Counted from the stretch's first letter, positions 1-8,512 are shown. The stretch: 64,000 bases of DNA from Kaistella flava (ex Peng et al. 2021) (GCF_015191005.1 NZ_CP040442.1:1674001-1738000), one strand, 5' to 3'. The notes: generated from the sequence alone by a model not told the origin. Numbers and translations: made by a program.

Positions 1-141
1 TATTATAAAAAGGCGCTTTAAAAATGGATTCCAGAAATCGAAATTCACGAACTTAAAATTAGATAAAACGGCATCAATAAAGGGCCGTAATTCCAATCTT
101 ATTTTTTTTAATACAAATACATTATAATTAACATTTCTTAT

Positions 142-173
142 TTTGATTTATTCTAAATTAATTTTATATTTGC
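142..173 (+). promoter_or_regulatory. Bacteroidota-type promoter of the small Cys/Lys-rich protein gene
   Basis: TTTG at 142-145, a 19-nt spacer and TATATTTGC at 165-173 match the Bacteroidota vegetative consensus (TTTG, about 19 nt, TAnnTTTG). The -7 box ends three bases before an in-frame ATG at 177. Transcription would therefore start at or just after that ATG, which argues that translation begins at the second ATG (243). Confidence 0.6.
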
Positions 174-242
174 ACCATGAATGGTCAGATTATCCGTTTT
201 AAAGTATTACCACTCACGCCCTTTAGCGGAACTAAAGAGGAA

Positions 243-329
243 ATGTCTTGTGGTAAAAAGAACTGCTGTAAAAAATTTAAAAAAGGAAAAAGATGTAAAA
301 AATGTCCCGGAAGACTTAAAATGGTTTAA
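243..329 (+). CDS. 28-residue Cys/Lys-rich small protein
   Basis: A very short basic protein that starts MSCGKKNCCKK and contains five cysteines (C3, C8, C9, C18, C21), most of them next to lysines. An in-frame ATG at 177 would give 50 residues. The promoter's -7 box sits directly before that codon, while a purine-rich AAAGAGG (234-240) precedes the ATG at 243, so I prefer 243. The spacing of the cysteines suggests metal or Fe-S binding, but no family function is known to me. The gene is convergent with the J-domain gene, with only 7 bp between the two stop codons. A second small protein ending in a CC/KC-rich tail lies at 1333-1584. That this ORF is coding is inferred from promoter, composition and recollection of similar flavobacterial small proteins. 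Confidence 0.55.
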   Translation: MSCGKKNCCKKFKKGKRCKKCPGRLKMV

Positions 330-336
330 AGATCAT

Positions 337-987
337 TTAATCCAAAAAAGACTTCAAAAGGATCAACATCGCCAATATCAAAAAAATAGCAGCGATCATA
401 ATTTTAACTTTTCTCGGCAATTGAGATGGGCTTTGTCTGGTCAATTTTGGGGAATTGATTACTTTTTCAGCTTCACTGCGATCTTGATTATTTTTATTTT
501 CAAAGATTTCAGTAATCGTAATTCCCTGAACAATCGTTTTATTCAAAAGCGAATTGGTTACATGCAAAAGCAACTGAAATTTTCCGTCCTGAAACTCCGT
601 AATTCTAATTACTTTCTCGCCATATCCTTTTTGCAAACCGAACGGTAAAACTTTTACAATATCTGCATTTTGCGTTTGCCAGGAAATAATAATTTCTTCA
701 CCTTTTTGAACCCTTACTTTATTCGCGGAAAAAGATTTGATGGTCGGCGGAAGATTTGGTCGGTAACTTCTCTGTTGATGACTTAAATTGTCGTCGTAAA
801 TCCTGCGTTTTTCAGCATCAATCAGCATTTCATAGGCTTCCTTAATTTCCATGAAACGGCTTTCAAAAAAGTCGTCGTTCGGATTTTTATCTGGATGGTA
901 TTTTAAAGATAATTTACGATACGCTTTTTTAATGTCCTCTTCAGAAGCATTTTCTTTAACACCGAGAAAATAATAGTAATTTTTCAT
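337..987 (-). CDS. J-domain protein with C-terminal membrane anchor
   Basis: A 216-residue protein with a complete N-terminal J-domain (residues about 3-68) and the diagnostic HPD tripeptide at 31-33. J-domains stimulate the ATPase of DnaK-type Hsp70. It lacks the Gly/Phe linker, zinc-finger and C-terminal substrate domains of true DnaJ. The middle (about 75-185) shows no family I can name. The last 25 residues form one hydrophobic segment, so the protein is probably tail-anchored in the inner membrane with the J-domain in the cytoplasm. A membrane-recruiting Hsp70 co-chaperone is the likely role; the client is unknown. A TACTTTTGC box lies about 40 bp upstream. Confidence 0.85.
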   Translation of the reverse strand: MKNYYYFLGVKENASEEDIKKAYRKLSLKYHPDKNPNDDFFESRFMEIKEAYEMLIDAEKRRIYDDNLSHQQRSYRPNLPPTIKSFSANKVRVQKGEEIIISWQTQNADIVKVLPFGLQKGYGEKVIRITEFQDGKFQLLLHVTNSLLNKTIVQGITITEIFENKNNQDRSEAEKVINSPKLTRQSPSQLPRKVKIMIAAIFLILAMLILLKSFLD

Positions 988-1024
988 TCCAATTTAAAAA
1001 ACGTGTCGAAACGTAATTTGAGGA

Positions 1025-1033
1025 GCAAAAGTA
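1025..1033 (-). promoter_or_regulatory. -7 promoter element of the J-domain gene
   Basis: Read on the minus strand the sequence is TACTTTTGC, a full match to TAnnTTTGC, 38 bp before the J-domain start codon. No clear TTTG -33 element stands at the expected distance. The rest of the gap 988-1332 shows no gene, only this box and the terminator of the next gene. Confidence 0.45.
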
Positions 1034-1269
1034 AGGATTTAAAAAATTAATTGTCGTTAAATTGGAAATCAGTTTTAGATGTAGTTAGAAGTTGTCTTTT
1101 ATTTTACAGCAAAAGTCACAAAATTTTATTTTTATTACGCTGTTCAAAATTTTGCAAAAGGTGCATGGAGGACTGATTTTACTTTCTTCTCATGATCTTT
1201 TATAAAGTTTAAAATGATTACTAAGATTCAATAAAAACACTGCTTCTTTAAAAGATCATCTATCATAAA

Positions 1270-1300
1270 AAAGTGCAGAGAATAATTTTCCCGGCACTTT
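1270..1300 (-). terminator. Rho-independent terminator of the 83-residue protein gene
   Basis: AAAGTGC (1270-1276) pairs with GCACTTT (1294-1300). On the minus strand the hairpin is followed by a T-run. It lies 33 bp past the stop codon at 1333. Confidence 0.65.
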
Positions 1301-1332
1301 CAATAACCATTTGGTATGAACTGATTTTTCAT

Positions 1333-1584
1333 TTAACACTTACATCTTTTTTTGCAACATTTTGAGGCAAATTGAGTTTTGAATTTATTTTTCAACTCCT
1401 CATATTTGTCCTTATCTAATTCACGGATTTTATCAACAACTCCAAACGCTGTTTTTTCTTTAATACCGTATTCCGCAAAAATAGCTTTCATCGTTTTTCT
1501 TCTGTCAGCCATTTTTTTTACCAGCATTGCAATTCCTACAACTGCAAGCGCTCCCAAGACCCCTTTAACATTTGAATTTTTCAT
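1333..1584 (-). CDS. Small membrane protein with Cys-rich tail, function unknown
   Basis: An 83-residue protein. Residues about 7-24 form one hydrophobic segment, followed by a basic charged helix region. The last twelve residues contain four cysteines among lysines (a CC...C.C pattern), which may bind a metal. It is flanked by a good terminator and has its own upstream region (1585-1971), in which I see no gene. The Cys/Lys-rich C-terminus recalls the 28-residue protein at 243-329 on the other side of the J-domain gene. No known family was recognised. Confidence 0.6.
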   Translation of the reverse strand: MKNSNVKGVLGALAVVGIAMLVKKMADRRKTMKAIFAEYGIKEKTAFGVVDKIRELDKDKYEELKNKFKTQFASKCCKKRCKC

Positions 1585-1787
1585 TTTTTTAAATTTTAAA
1601 TTTTGAGTTATACTGATGTTCTCTTTATTAAAGAAGAATGAACTTCATTTTCACCTTAGATTCTTTAATTTTTAAAGCAGGCGAAAACATTATTCTTTGC
1701 AAAACAGATGCATCAGTTAAAAATTTACTTTAAATCTATTTTGAATTTTATTATGTAAAATGCAGCAATGATTATTCCATAAAAAAA

Positions 1788-1804
1788 GCAGGTAAAAAAC
1801 CTGC
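1788..1804 (-). terminator. Terminator downstream of the SRPBCC gene
   Basis: GCAGGT and ACCTGC flank an A-rich loop. On the minus strand the hairpin is followed by TTTTTTT. It lies about 170 bp after the stop codon at 1972, in the otherwise empty stretch 1585-1971. Confidence 0.55.
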
Positions 1805-1971
1805 CAATATTTACTTTTATTGAAGAAACCTATTTTAAAATGAGCAAAACCCGTCTATCGGGAATAATACTTAGTTGAGCTTTCAGAAAATAAAAAATCT
1901 CTAAAAATCATAATTAAACTGTTAAAATTTATCGACAGAATTTAACGTTCGGGAAAATAATCTATAAAAGC

Positions 1972-2415
1972 TTAATTAGTTTCGGCCAGATTTTTAAGCA
2001 TTGCAAAACCCTGCTTAAATCCATTATTCATAAATTCTTCATGATCGCCATAGATATGAGTACTCGCCCGAAGCTCTGTGGTATTTTCATCGATTGCTCG
2101 TAGAAAATATTTTTCTTCGGCACCGCTCCAATCTTTCACTTCTCTGCTTTCGGTATCTTCCACTCCATCTTTCACCGTTCCTAAATGAACAAAAACAACT
2201 TCGAATGGCGCGTCTAGACTTAGAATAGTCGAAACCATTCCTTCACCTGCTTTGTCTGTAAAGTAAGTTTTACCGCCTACTTTCCAATCGGATTTCATCT
2301 GTGAGCCGGGCGCAAAAAACTGCGTCCATATTGAATAGGTTTCCGGTTGCCAAAGCATATCCCACACTTTTTGAATGGGCGCATTGATTTCTATTTCGTA
2401 GTCCAGCGTTTCCAT
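1972..2415 (-). CDS. SRPBCC (AHSA1/START-like) domain protein
   Basis: A 147-residue single-domain protein. The N-terminal strand-helix pattern (E-I-x-I-N-A-P-I-Q-K-V-W near residues 8-19) and the later V-G-G-K strand are typical of the activator-of-Hsp90-homologue/SRPBCC fold, which encloses a hydrophobic ligand cavity. Such stand-alone bacterial members are cytoplasmic and their ligands are mostly unknown. It is the last of four neighbouring genes on this strand that encode AHSA1-like or PhnB-like proteins (2502-4306), two groups that often cluster together in Bacteroidota. Confidence 0.8.
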   Translation of the reverse strand: METLDYEIEINAPIQKVWDMLWQPETYSIWTQFFAPGSQMKSDWKVGGKTYFTDKAGEGMVSTILSLDAPFEVVFVHLGTVKDGVEDTESREVKDWSGAEEKYFLRAIDENTTELRASTHIYGDHEEFMNNGFKQGFAMLKNLAETN

Positions 2416-2501
2416 AATTCGTGATTTTTAAAGTCATTAAATGTTAGTTTTGATTCCCACTTAAATTTCAAAAATAAAGCAACAAACCTTACGCCGAAAA
2501 A

Positions 2502-3368
2502 TTAAGAATGATAAGCGTTTTCTAAATCTGCAATCACAATTTTCTGCATGCCCATCATCGCCTGTACCACTTTCTGTGCTTTCATCGGTTGCTCGAAATC
2601 ATTCATCAGTTCCAGTAATCTTTTCGGTACGATTTGCCAGCTGACACCGAACTGATCTTTCAACCAACCACACATTGATTCTCGTCCACCATTTTCCAAT
2701 AGGGAATTCCATAGATGATCGGTTTGCACTTGATCATCAGTCATCACCACAATTGAAATTCCTTCATTAAAATCAAATTGATGATCGAAAGAATTGTCCA
2801 TACAGAAAAACGAATAATTGTCAATTTCAAAATGGCCGTGTTGTACATTTTCAGGAACTTCATGACTTTCATTTCCGACACCTTCACCGTATTTTAAAAC
2901 TCCGCCAATTTTTGAATTAGGGAAAATTCCGGTGTAGAATTCCATCGCCTGAAATGCTTTTCCATTGTTTTGATGAATGAACATCAACGTAGGAATAATT
3001 TTCTGCTCGCTCTTTTTATCAGATAAATTAATCTGCCAGGTGACGCCAAACTGATCACGAACCCAACCATATTTTTTGGACCAGGGATATTCGCCCAGAT
3101 CCATTAAAATGATTCCGTTTTGAGAAACCTGACTCCAGTATTTCTGAACCTCATCTTCAGTGTCACAAAGGACCATGAAAGAAATAGATGCGTTTTTTTC
3201 GAACTGTGAACCTGCGTTAAGAAACATCAGTTTTTGTCCGAACAATTCTAAATTTAAAACGACGGGGGTATCAGCCGTAATTTTACCACCAAAAGTTTCG
3301 CAGTAAAAGTCTGCGGCTTCTTTCCCATTACCATTAAACCAAAGGCACGGAAATATATTATTGTTCAT
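2502..3368 (-). CDS. Tandem PhnB-like (VOC superfamily) protein
   Basis: A 288-residue cytoplasmic protein made of two homologous halves (about 3-125 and 130-275). Each begins with the PhnB/3-demethylubiquinone-methyltransferase-like signature (PCLWFNGNGKEAADFY; then a matching FIHQNNGKAFQAMEFY) and each ends with a D-Q-F-G-V-(T/S)-W-Q-I strand. The family belongs to the vicinal-oxygen-chelate fold. Most members have no proven reaction, so I give none. It sits between AHSA1-like genes and is probably co-transcribed with the one at 3414-3827 (45-bp gap). Confidence 0.85.
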   Translation of the reverse strand: MNNNIFPCLWFNGNGKEAADFYCETFGGKITADTPVVLNLELFGQKLMFLNAGSQFEKNASISFMVLCDTEDEVQKYWSQVSQNGIILMDLGEYPWSKKYGWVRDQFGVTWQINLSDKKSEQKIIPTLMFIHQNNGKAFQAMEFYTGIFPNSKIGGVLKYGEGVGNESHEVPENVQHGHFEIDNYSFFCMDNSFDHQFDFNEGISIVVMTDDQVQTDHLWNSLLENGGRESMCGWLKDQFGVSWQIVPKRLLELMNDFEQPMKAQKVVQAMMGMQKIVIADLENAYHS

Positions 3369-3413
3369 ATTTTTTGAATTAAAAAAACAGCATTGAAAAC
3401 GCTGTTAAACTTA

Positions 3414-3827
3414 TTAATTATTCTCCACATATTTATGGAAACGGTCTAGAATCGCGTAATAACCAGTTCGTTGCATTTCTCTGGAATACTGTTCTTCAGG
3501 TTCGAAAACCTCAATAACTTCGGTGGTAGTTTCATCGATTTTTTTAAAATAAACTTCGATTGTTCTGCCATCACTTAAGATACTTTTAACATAGTCTAAA
3601 TCCCTGATCTCCACAATTTGACCGGAGAAATCATACCCAAAACTTTTATCTTTATATTCCAAACGATAATCAAAAGTTCCGCCTTCGCGAAAATCAATGA
3701 CTGCTTTCGGGCAATGCCAATTGGGAGTGGTAAAATTCCATTTCACAATATGCTTCGGATTATAAAAATAATCCCAGACTTTTTGAATGGGTTTTAGAAT
3801 TGTAATGTTAATAGTTATCGGCTCCAT
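3414..3827 (-). CDS. SRPBCC (AHSA1-like) domain protein, paralogue 1
   Basis: A 137-residue protein that starts MEPITINITILKPIQKVW. It is a close paralogue of the next gene (3893-4306): both share the T-I-L-K-P-I-x-K-V-W start, the HI-x-(K/R)-WNF motif and the G-(W/Y)-Y-x-I-L-D-x-F-x-K-Y-x-E-N-N end. The fold is a ligand-binding SRPBCC cup; the ligand is unknown. The pair looks like a recent tandem duplication. Confidence 0.8.
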   Translation of the reverse strand: MEPITINITILKPIQKVWDYFYNPKHIVKWNFTTPNWHCPKAVIDFREGGTFDYRLEYKDKSFGYDFSGQIVEIRDLDYVKSILSDGRTIEVYFKKIDETTTEVIEVFEPEEQYSREMQRTGYYAILDRFHKYVENN

Positions 3828-3892
3828 GTAGATTATTTTTTATAAAAATACGGAATAATTTTTAAAATTCTTTTAATAGCTCATTTAAGTAC

Positions 3893-4306
3893 TTAATTAT
3901 TTTCTGCATATTTCTGAAAATTATCAAGAATACCATACCAACCGTCTCGCTGCATTTGCCGGGATTCTAGCTCTTCGGGCTCAAAAATCTCAAATACTTT
4001 GGTTGTATTCGCATCAATGCTTTCAAATAAAACCTCAACTTTTCTACCATCTTCTAAATGGTATTTCAATTTTTCAAATGGAAAAACTTCATCGTAAGTT
4101 CCTTTAAAATCAAATCCAAAACTTTGATCTTTTGCTTCCATTCTATAATTAAATTCGCCACCTATTTGCAAATCGTTTTCTGCATTCGGGCACATCCAAA
4201 TATCATTCGCAAAATTCCATCGGGTAATATGTTCAGGTTCGGTAAAAAACTCCCAAACTTTAGAAATAGGTTTTAGAATGGTAATGTCTATTTTTATTGG
4301 TTCCAT
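3893..4306 (-). CDS. SRPBCC (AHSA1-like) domain protein, paralogue 2
   Basis: A 137-residue protein, MEPIKIDITILKPISKVW at the N-terminus, paralogous to 3414-3827. An upstream in-frame extension of 17 residues exists, but the ATG at 4306 aligns exactly with the start of the neighbour, so I use it. The tpx terminator (4347-4379) ends before this ATG and would lie inside the extension, which also supports the shorter start. Function unknown beyond the hydrophobic-ligand fold. Confidence 0.8.
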   Translation of the reverse strand: MEPIKIDITILKPISKVWEFFTEPEHITRWNFANDIWMCPNAENDLQIGGEFNYRMEAKDQSFGFDFKGTYDEVFPFEKLKYHLEDGRKVEVLFESIDANTTKVFEIFEPEELESRQMQRDGWYGILDNFQKYAENN

Positions 4307-4346
4307 TATTTTACAATTTGAGTTAAACTTACGATTTAAAATAAAG

Positions 4347-4379
4347 AACCTTGTCAAGTTTTAAATCTCTGACAAGGTT
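4347..4379 (-). terminator. Terminator of tpx
   Basis: AACCTTGTCA (4347-4356) pairs with TGACAAGGTT (4370-4379), a perfect 10-bp stem. On the minus strand it is followed by the short CTTTAT tract. It lies 20 bp after the tpx stop codon. Confidence 0.65.
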
Positions 4380-4399
4380 AAATCTTTATTTTCAAAAAA

Positions 4400-4897
4400 T
4401 TATTTTAAAGCATTCAAAGCTGCTTCATAATTTGGTTCCTGAGCGATTTCCGGAACTTGTTCTGTATAGATTACTTTTCCATTTTCATCTGCCACAATTA
4501 CGGCACGACTCAAAAGTCCTTCCATTGGAGAATCGGTAATTTTCACACCATAATCATCACCAAAAGAACTACGGAAATCTGATAAACTTACCACATGATC
4601 CAAACCTTCTGCAGCACAGAAACGGTTTAAAGCAAAAGGCAAATCTTTGGAAACATTAATCACTACCGTATTGTCTAAATCACCAGCTTTTTCATTAAAT
4701 TTTCTCGCAGCGGCCGCACAAACTCCAGTATCGATACTTGGAAAAATATTGAATATCTTCTTTTTACCGGAAAAATCCTGATTGGTTTTTTCCTGTAAAT
4801 CAACATTGATTAGTTTAAAGTCTTTTACTGTACTTCCTACTTCGGGCAAATTACCGCTTGTGTGAACCGGATTGCCATGTAATGTAATATCTGCCAT
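4400..4897 (-). CDS. tpx: Thiol peroxidase Tpx (2-Cys peroxiredoxin)
   Basis: A 165-residue peroxiredoxin of the atypical 2-Cys Tpx class, which reduces H2O2 and alkyl hydroperoxides using thioredoxin. The peroxidatic cysteine is C60 in PSIDTGVC and the resolving cysteine is C94 in NRFC, the same spacing as in E. coli Tpx (C61/C95). The length matches the family. It is transcribed alone: a terminator follows at 4347-4379, and a weak TAATTTTG -7-like box (minus strand, 4921-4928) precedes it by about 24 bp. Confidence 0.95.
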   Translation of the reverse strand: MADITLHGNPVHTSGNLPEVGSTVKDFKLINVDLQEKTNQDFSGKKKIFNIFPSIDTGVCAAAARKFNEKAGDLDNTVVINVSKDLPFALNRFCAAEGLDHVVSLSDFRSSFGDDYGVKITDSPMEGLLSRAVIVADENGKVIYTEQVPEIAQEPNYEAALNALK

Positions 4898-5067
4898 AAT
4901 TTTAAATTGTTTTGTTTTCTCAAAATTACTTAATTAAAGTTCAGAAGCATGGTAAAGAAAGGTTAAATTAATCTTAAATTTTATTTAATTAAATTAAAAA
5001 TAAGCTGAAAAGTTACAGCTTTATGATTATTGAAAATTATTTTTGAAACTGATTTTCAATTAAATAA

Positions 5068-5541
5068 TCATTGGAGTATTTTAAGTAAAGCTGGAGCATC
5101 TAAAAATTGGAAATATCGGGATCTAGCCACAAAATTTTCATCAAATACCAGATAAGCTGGCAAAGAAAACGGTTTACCTTTCCGGCTTGCTAAAAGAAGC
5201 GCAATTTCATGGACGGGATTTACTTTTTTAATTCTTTTATTGATAAAGGTTTGATTTCCAAAAATGATTTCTTCATCAGTTTCAATATTCATCTTCACCG
5301 CGTAATAATTTCCATTCAGCTCTTTTATTACTTCATCATTTTTAAAAGTAGTTCGTTCCATTTCCTTACAGTAAACGCACCAATCAGCGTAAAAATTTAC
5401 GAACACTTTTTTAGGACTAACCTGCAAAGAATCGTTTAACTGATTAAAACTAATCCATCTGATTTTCTCACTCGACTGTCCATAAAGAATCGTCGAACTT
5501 GCAAAAAACAGGATTATAATTATTGAGAGTCTGGTGTTCAT
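5068..5541 (-). CDS. Periplasmic thioredoxin-like protein
   Basis: A 157-residue protein with an N-terminal signal peptide (hydrophobic to about residue 20). A thioredoxin fold follows with the redox motif C55-V-Y-C58 in F-Y-A-D-W-C-V-Y-C-K-E-M-E. This WCxxCK-x-M context is typical of DsbD-gamma/thioredoxin_7 domains that act in the periplasm. The gene begins 10 bp after the stop of the TonB-dependent receptor gene (5552-7708), so both should share the regulated promoter at 7734-7766. Its partner is probably an envelope protein needing cysteine reduction, perhaps in metal or haem handling; that part is inference. Confidence 0.85.
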   Translation of the reverse strand: MNTRLSIIIILFFASSTILYGQSSEKIRWISFNQLNDSLQVSPKKVFVNFYADWCVYCKEMERTTFKNDEVIKELNGNYYAVKMNIETDEEIIFGNQTFINKRIKKVNPVHEIALLLASRKGKPFSLPAYLVFDENFVARSRYFQFLDAPALLKILQ

Positions 5542-5551
5542 CTTTTAAAAT

Positions 5552-7708
5552 TTAAATTGATTTTAACCGAAGTCCTAAAAATAATGTTCTCGGCATATTT
5601 GGTCCGTAAATAAAGTTGCTATCACGATTTTTCCCAGTATCAAAGTTTTTCTGATATGAATCAAAGATGTTTTTCATTCCACCAAATACTTCAATTCCTG
5701 ATTTCATTTTCGGCAGATTGAAAGTGTGACCTGCTCTTAATCCAATATCTGTAAAGGATTTTGTCTTAAAATACTCATCAACATTTTGGCCCGTACCTTC
5801 TCCGGCAACGTGAATAAGAAGCATATTTCCGGTGAAAACGCCATTTGCCGTAATGTTCCAGTTTTTCGTTGGCGTGTAAGAAAGAGTGGCGTAACCGTAA
5901 TTATTTGGAGTTCGCAAAAATTCTCTTTTAGATTCTAAACCTTCGATATTCTCAACCGGTGATTTGAACTGACTTTTCTGAAAGGTAAATCCAGCATCTA
6001 ATTGCACGACGTAATCAAAATTAGCCCGAGCTTCAATGGTAATTCCTTTTACGACAGCATTATCGCCATTTCGTTTTTCAAAGATTTGTCCGAATTCATC
6101 TTCTCCCAACGGAAACTGAAAAAAGGCGTCTTTCAATTTTGTATAAAAACCTTCCACCGTAAAACCTGCAATGAAGTGCTCTGTTGCTTTATCATAATTG
6201 ACAGATCCCGTAAAACTGTTAGATCGCTCCTCTTTTAGATCTTGTGAAAGACCAATTCTGGAAACTCCACCACCTGCAAAAGCAATATGTAAATCGGTAT
6301 CAAATGCTTGTGGCGCTCTAAAACCCGTTCCCCAACCAGCTCGAAACTGAGTGTTCGTTAACCCTTTATATAAAAGCGATAATCTTGGACTTAAAATCGC
6401 GTGCTCTACCAAATTATGTTTGTCTAATCTTGCACCTGCCAGAAAATTTACATTCTCTGATAAGTCCCAGTCATTCTGAACGTAAGCTCCGAAATTTCTG
6501 GTCGTTTGATCAATCTCGTATCGGTAAGCATCAATCTCATCAAACACAGAATCATAAACATATTCTGCACCCGCTGTCAGCGTTGAACTTCCGATTAAAA
6601 ATTTTTCAAATTTGTTATTAAACTGTATACCGCCTTGATGCGTAATCACGTCGGAAGTTCCGTACGGTGGATTTGCAAAAAATGCAGCGAGTTCAGCTGG
6701 ATCATCTGGATTAATCCCGGTATAATGTTTTCGATCTGTTTTTTGTCCACCATAATAAATACTCAGGGAATTCTTGTTATCATTAAAACTGATAGAATAA
6801 TCAGCACTTCCCATTAAAATATGGTGCGTTCTTTCTTCCGACTGTTTTGCCAAATAGGCTGGTTTATCAACTATTTCTCCTCCGAAGCGATATTCGTTGA
6901 TACTGCTAAAACTCAATTCCAGTTTTTGATTTTGAGCTGGTTTAAAAAAGAAATTGGCACCAAACGTATTATCTTTTAGTTCTGGTAATTCTGAGTAATT
7001 ATCGCCATTCGCATCATATTGTCCTCGATTTCGATTATTGACGAATAGGCTGACACCCATGTTTCTCGCCTCATTGACAAAGGAAGCATTTCCCGTAATG
7101 ATGTTATCGATTGTTTGACCTTTGATGCTTTGTAAAGTATTCGTAAAACTAAAATTATTTCCGTCTGGGATCTTCGTAATTACATTCACTGTCCCACCAA
7201 TCGCGCTGGAGCCATAAAGTGCAGATACACCTCCACGAACGACTTCAATTCTGTCAATCATATTGGTAGGAATTTGCTCCATTCCATATAAACCCATTAA
7301 TGGACTGAACAGAGGTCGACTGTTAATTAATATCTGAGAATATCCACCTTGTAAACCATTAATGCGAAGCTGGGTATAATTACAGGTTTGACAGTCCGTT
7401 TCCACACGCAATCCCGGTTGATATTTCAGTCCTTCAGAAAGTGTTGTGGCTACAACTTGATCAAGCGTTTTGCTGTTGATAAGATTAACAATTACGGGAG
7501 AATCTGTTTTCCTTTTTGGAGTTCTCGTGCCGGTAATGACGACTTGATCAATATCTCTTATTTTAGTCCTTACCGTATCATGAGAAACAGCTATCGGCAA
7601 AACCATCTGATAATCGTTCTGAGCTTCTGTACTTTCCTGCGCATACAGATTATTCGTGAAAGCGACGAAAAAGAATGCAATGACAAGAGTAAATTTATTT
7701 AATTTCAT
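5552..7708 (-). CDS. TonB-dependent outer-membrane receptor (metal/chelate uptake type)
   Basis: A 718-residue receptor with a signal peptide (1-23), a TonB-box-like region near D-Q-V-V-I-T-G-T (about 54-61), a plug domain (about 62-175, including R-I-E-V-V-R-G-G and S-S-A-I-G-G-T-V-N-V-I) and a 22-strand barrel ending in the aromatic-rich L-F-L-G-L-R-L. It lacks the N-terminal carboxypeptidase-like domain of SusC proteins, so it belongs with siderophore/cobalamin/haem receptors. A CQTC motif lies in the plug. The substrate is not readable. It is the first gene of an operon with the thioredoxin-like protein, controlled by a palindrome-bearing promoter. Confidence 0.92.
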   Translation of the reverse strand: MKLNKFTLVIAFFFVAFTNNLYAQESTEAQNDYQMVLPIAVSHDTVRTKIRDIDQVVITGTRTPKRKTDSPVIVNLINSKTLDQVVATTLSEGLKYQPGLRVETDCQTCNYTQLRINGLQGGYSQILINSRPLFSPLMGLYGMEQIPTNMIDRIEVVRGGVSALYGSSAIGGTVNVITKIPDGNNFSFTNTLQSIKGQTIDNIITGNASFVNEARNMGVSLFVNNRNRGQYDANGDNYSELPELKDNTFGANFFFKPAQNQKLELSFSSINEYRFGGEIVDKPAYLAKQSEERTHHILMGSADYSISFNDNKNSLSIYYGGQKTDRKHYTGINPDDPAELAAFFANPPYGTSDVITHQGGIQFNNKFEKFLIGSSTLTAGAEYVYDSVFDEIDAYRYEIDQTTRNFGAYVQNDWDLSENVNFLAGARLDKHNLVEHAILSPRLSLLYKGLTNTQFRAGWGTGFRAPQAFDTDLHIAFAGGGVSRIGLSQDLKEERSNSFTGSVNYDKATEHFIAGFTVEGFYTKLKDAFFQFPLGEDEFGQIFEKRNGDNAVVKGITIEARANFDYVVQLDAGFTFQKSQFKSPVENIEGLESKREFLRTPNNYGYATLSYTPTKNWNITANGVFTGNMLLIHVAGEGTGQNVDEYFKTKSFTDIGLRAGHTFNLPKMKSGIEVFGGMKNIFDSYQKNFDTGKNRDSNFIYGPNMPRTLFLGLRLKSI

Positions 7709-7733
7709 TTATCTAATACTAATTGTTACAATT

Positions 7734-7766
7734 GCAAACATACAATTGTTAGACTAGTCTAACAAA
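7734..7766 (-). promoter_or_regulatory. Promoter with perfect 20-bp palindromic operator
   Basis: On the minus strand a TTTG -33 box (7763-7766), 20 nt, then TATGTTTGC (7734-7742) form a near-ideal Bacteroidota promoter 26 bp before the receptor start. The perfect palindrome TTGTTAGACTAGTCTAACAA (7746-7765) covers the -33 box and most of the spacer, the classic position for a repressor. Its inner part resembles the inverted-repeat style of DtxR/MntR-type metal repressor sites, but that link is only an inference. Confidence 0.7.
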
Positions 7767-7807
7767 TTATTAATTAAAAAAAATGACTTTGTTTTTAAAC
7801 CAAAAAA

Positions 7808-7829
7808 AAGCAAGAAATTAATCTTGCTT
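7808..7829 (-). terminator. Terminator of the META-domain lipoprotein gene
   Basis: AAGCAAG (7808-7814) pairs with CTTGCTT (7823-7829). On the minus strand it is followed by eight or more T. It lies 48 bp after the stop at 7877. Confidence 0.75.
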
Positions 7830-7876
7830 TATATCTATAGAGATAATGAAAAAAAATATCTGATATTGATTTGAAA

Positions 7877-8302
7877 TTACATTACTTTTTTAAATCTCAT
7901 CATCACCACGTCGTTCATTAAAAGTTCTAATTGTCCATCGGCGGTCATTCTATAATTGGTAACTTCTTTCATGGTTTTTAAAAACACCGCTTCACCCTCT
8001 CCACAGTATCTCATGGTAGTGGTTGCAGGAACGGCAAATGAAATCATTTTCCCATTCATTTTATATTCGGTATTGTAACCATTACAACCTGTAGTTCCCG
8101 TAACCATATTGGTTGACTTATTAAAAGTAATTGCTGGTTTTTCATCTGGAAATAAACCTTGGAAAGCGATTCTTGGTCCTGTGATATATTCTAATTCCCA
8201 TGCGTTGTCATATAATTTTGAACTGTCGACCAATTTATTAGTGGAACATGAAACCACGAATAACGAAATTATTGCGATTAAAAGAAGCGTGTGCTTTTTC
8301 AT
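7877..8302 (-). CDS. META-domain (HslJ-like) lipoprotein
   Basis: A 141-residue protein with a lipoprotein signal (VVSC, lipidated C19) followed by a META domain. The domain shows the family pattern W-E-L near residue 35, then P-A-I-T-F...G-T-T-G-C-N-G-Y-N (the GxxGCN signature, about 68-76), T-T-M-R-Y-C, and E-x-x-F-L. META/HslJ proteins sit in the envelope and are linked to heat or drug tolerance in other bacteria; the molecular activity is unknown. It is a single gene with its own terminator. Confidence 0.85.
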   Translation of the reverse strand: MKKHTLLLIAIISLFVVSCSTNKLVDSSKLYDNAWELEYITGPRIAFQGLFPDEKPAITFNKSTNMVTGTTGCNGYNTEYKMNGKMISFAVPATTTMRYCGEGEAVFLKTMKEVTNYRMTADGQLELLMNDVVMMRFKKVM

Positions 8303-8512
8303 AATGATTCTATTTAGTGTTAATTTTTAAATTTGAATTGCAGAATGATTTTTTTATCTAAAGTAAAATGATAATTCTGTAATCGGTAGATTGCAATTAC
8401 TGTGCTATTTAAAAATGAGTAAAAAGAAAAACTTAGTAAAATTTTCTTTATAAATAGGCAATACAATGAAAACTAGAACATTAAACGATTGTTTAATTTT
8501 TAAAAATAATTC

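Noticed and set aside
1..141. Possible end of an upstream gene or terminator (ACGGC/GGCCGT near 70-95)
   Set aside because: The stem is short, the T-run is far from it, and no reading frame with protein-like content reaches into the window.
181..648. 155-residue plus-strand ORF starting near the first promoter
   Set aside because: Its second half lies antisense to the J-domain gene and its first part is a shifted frame of the small Cys-rich protein; the composition is not protein-like.
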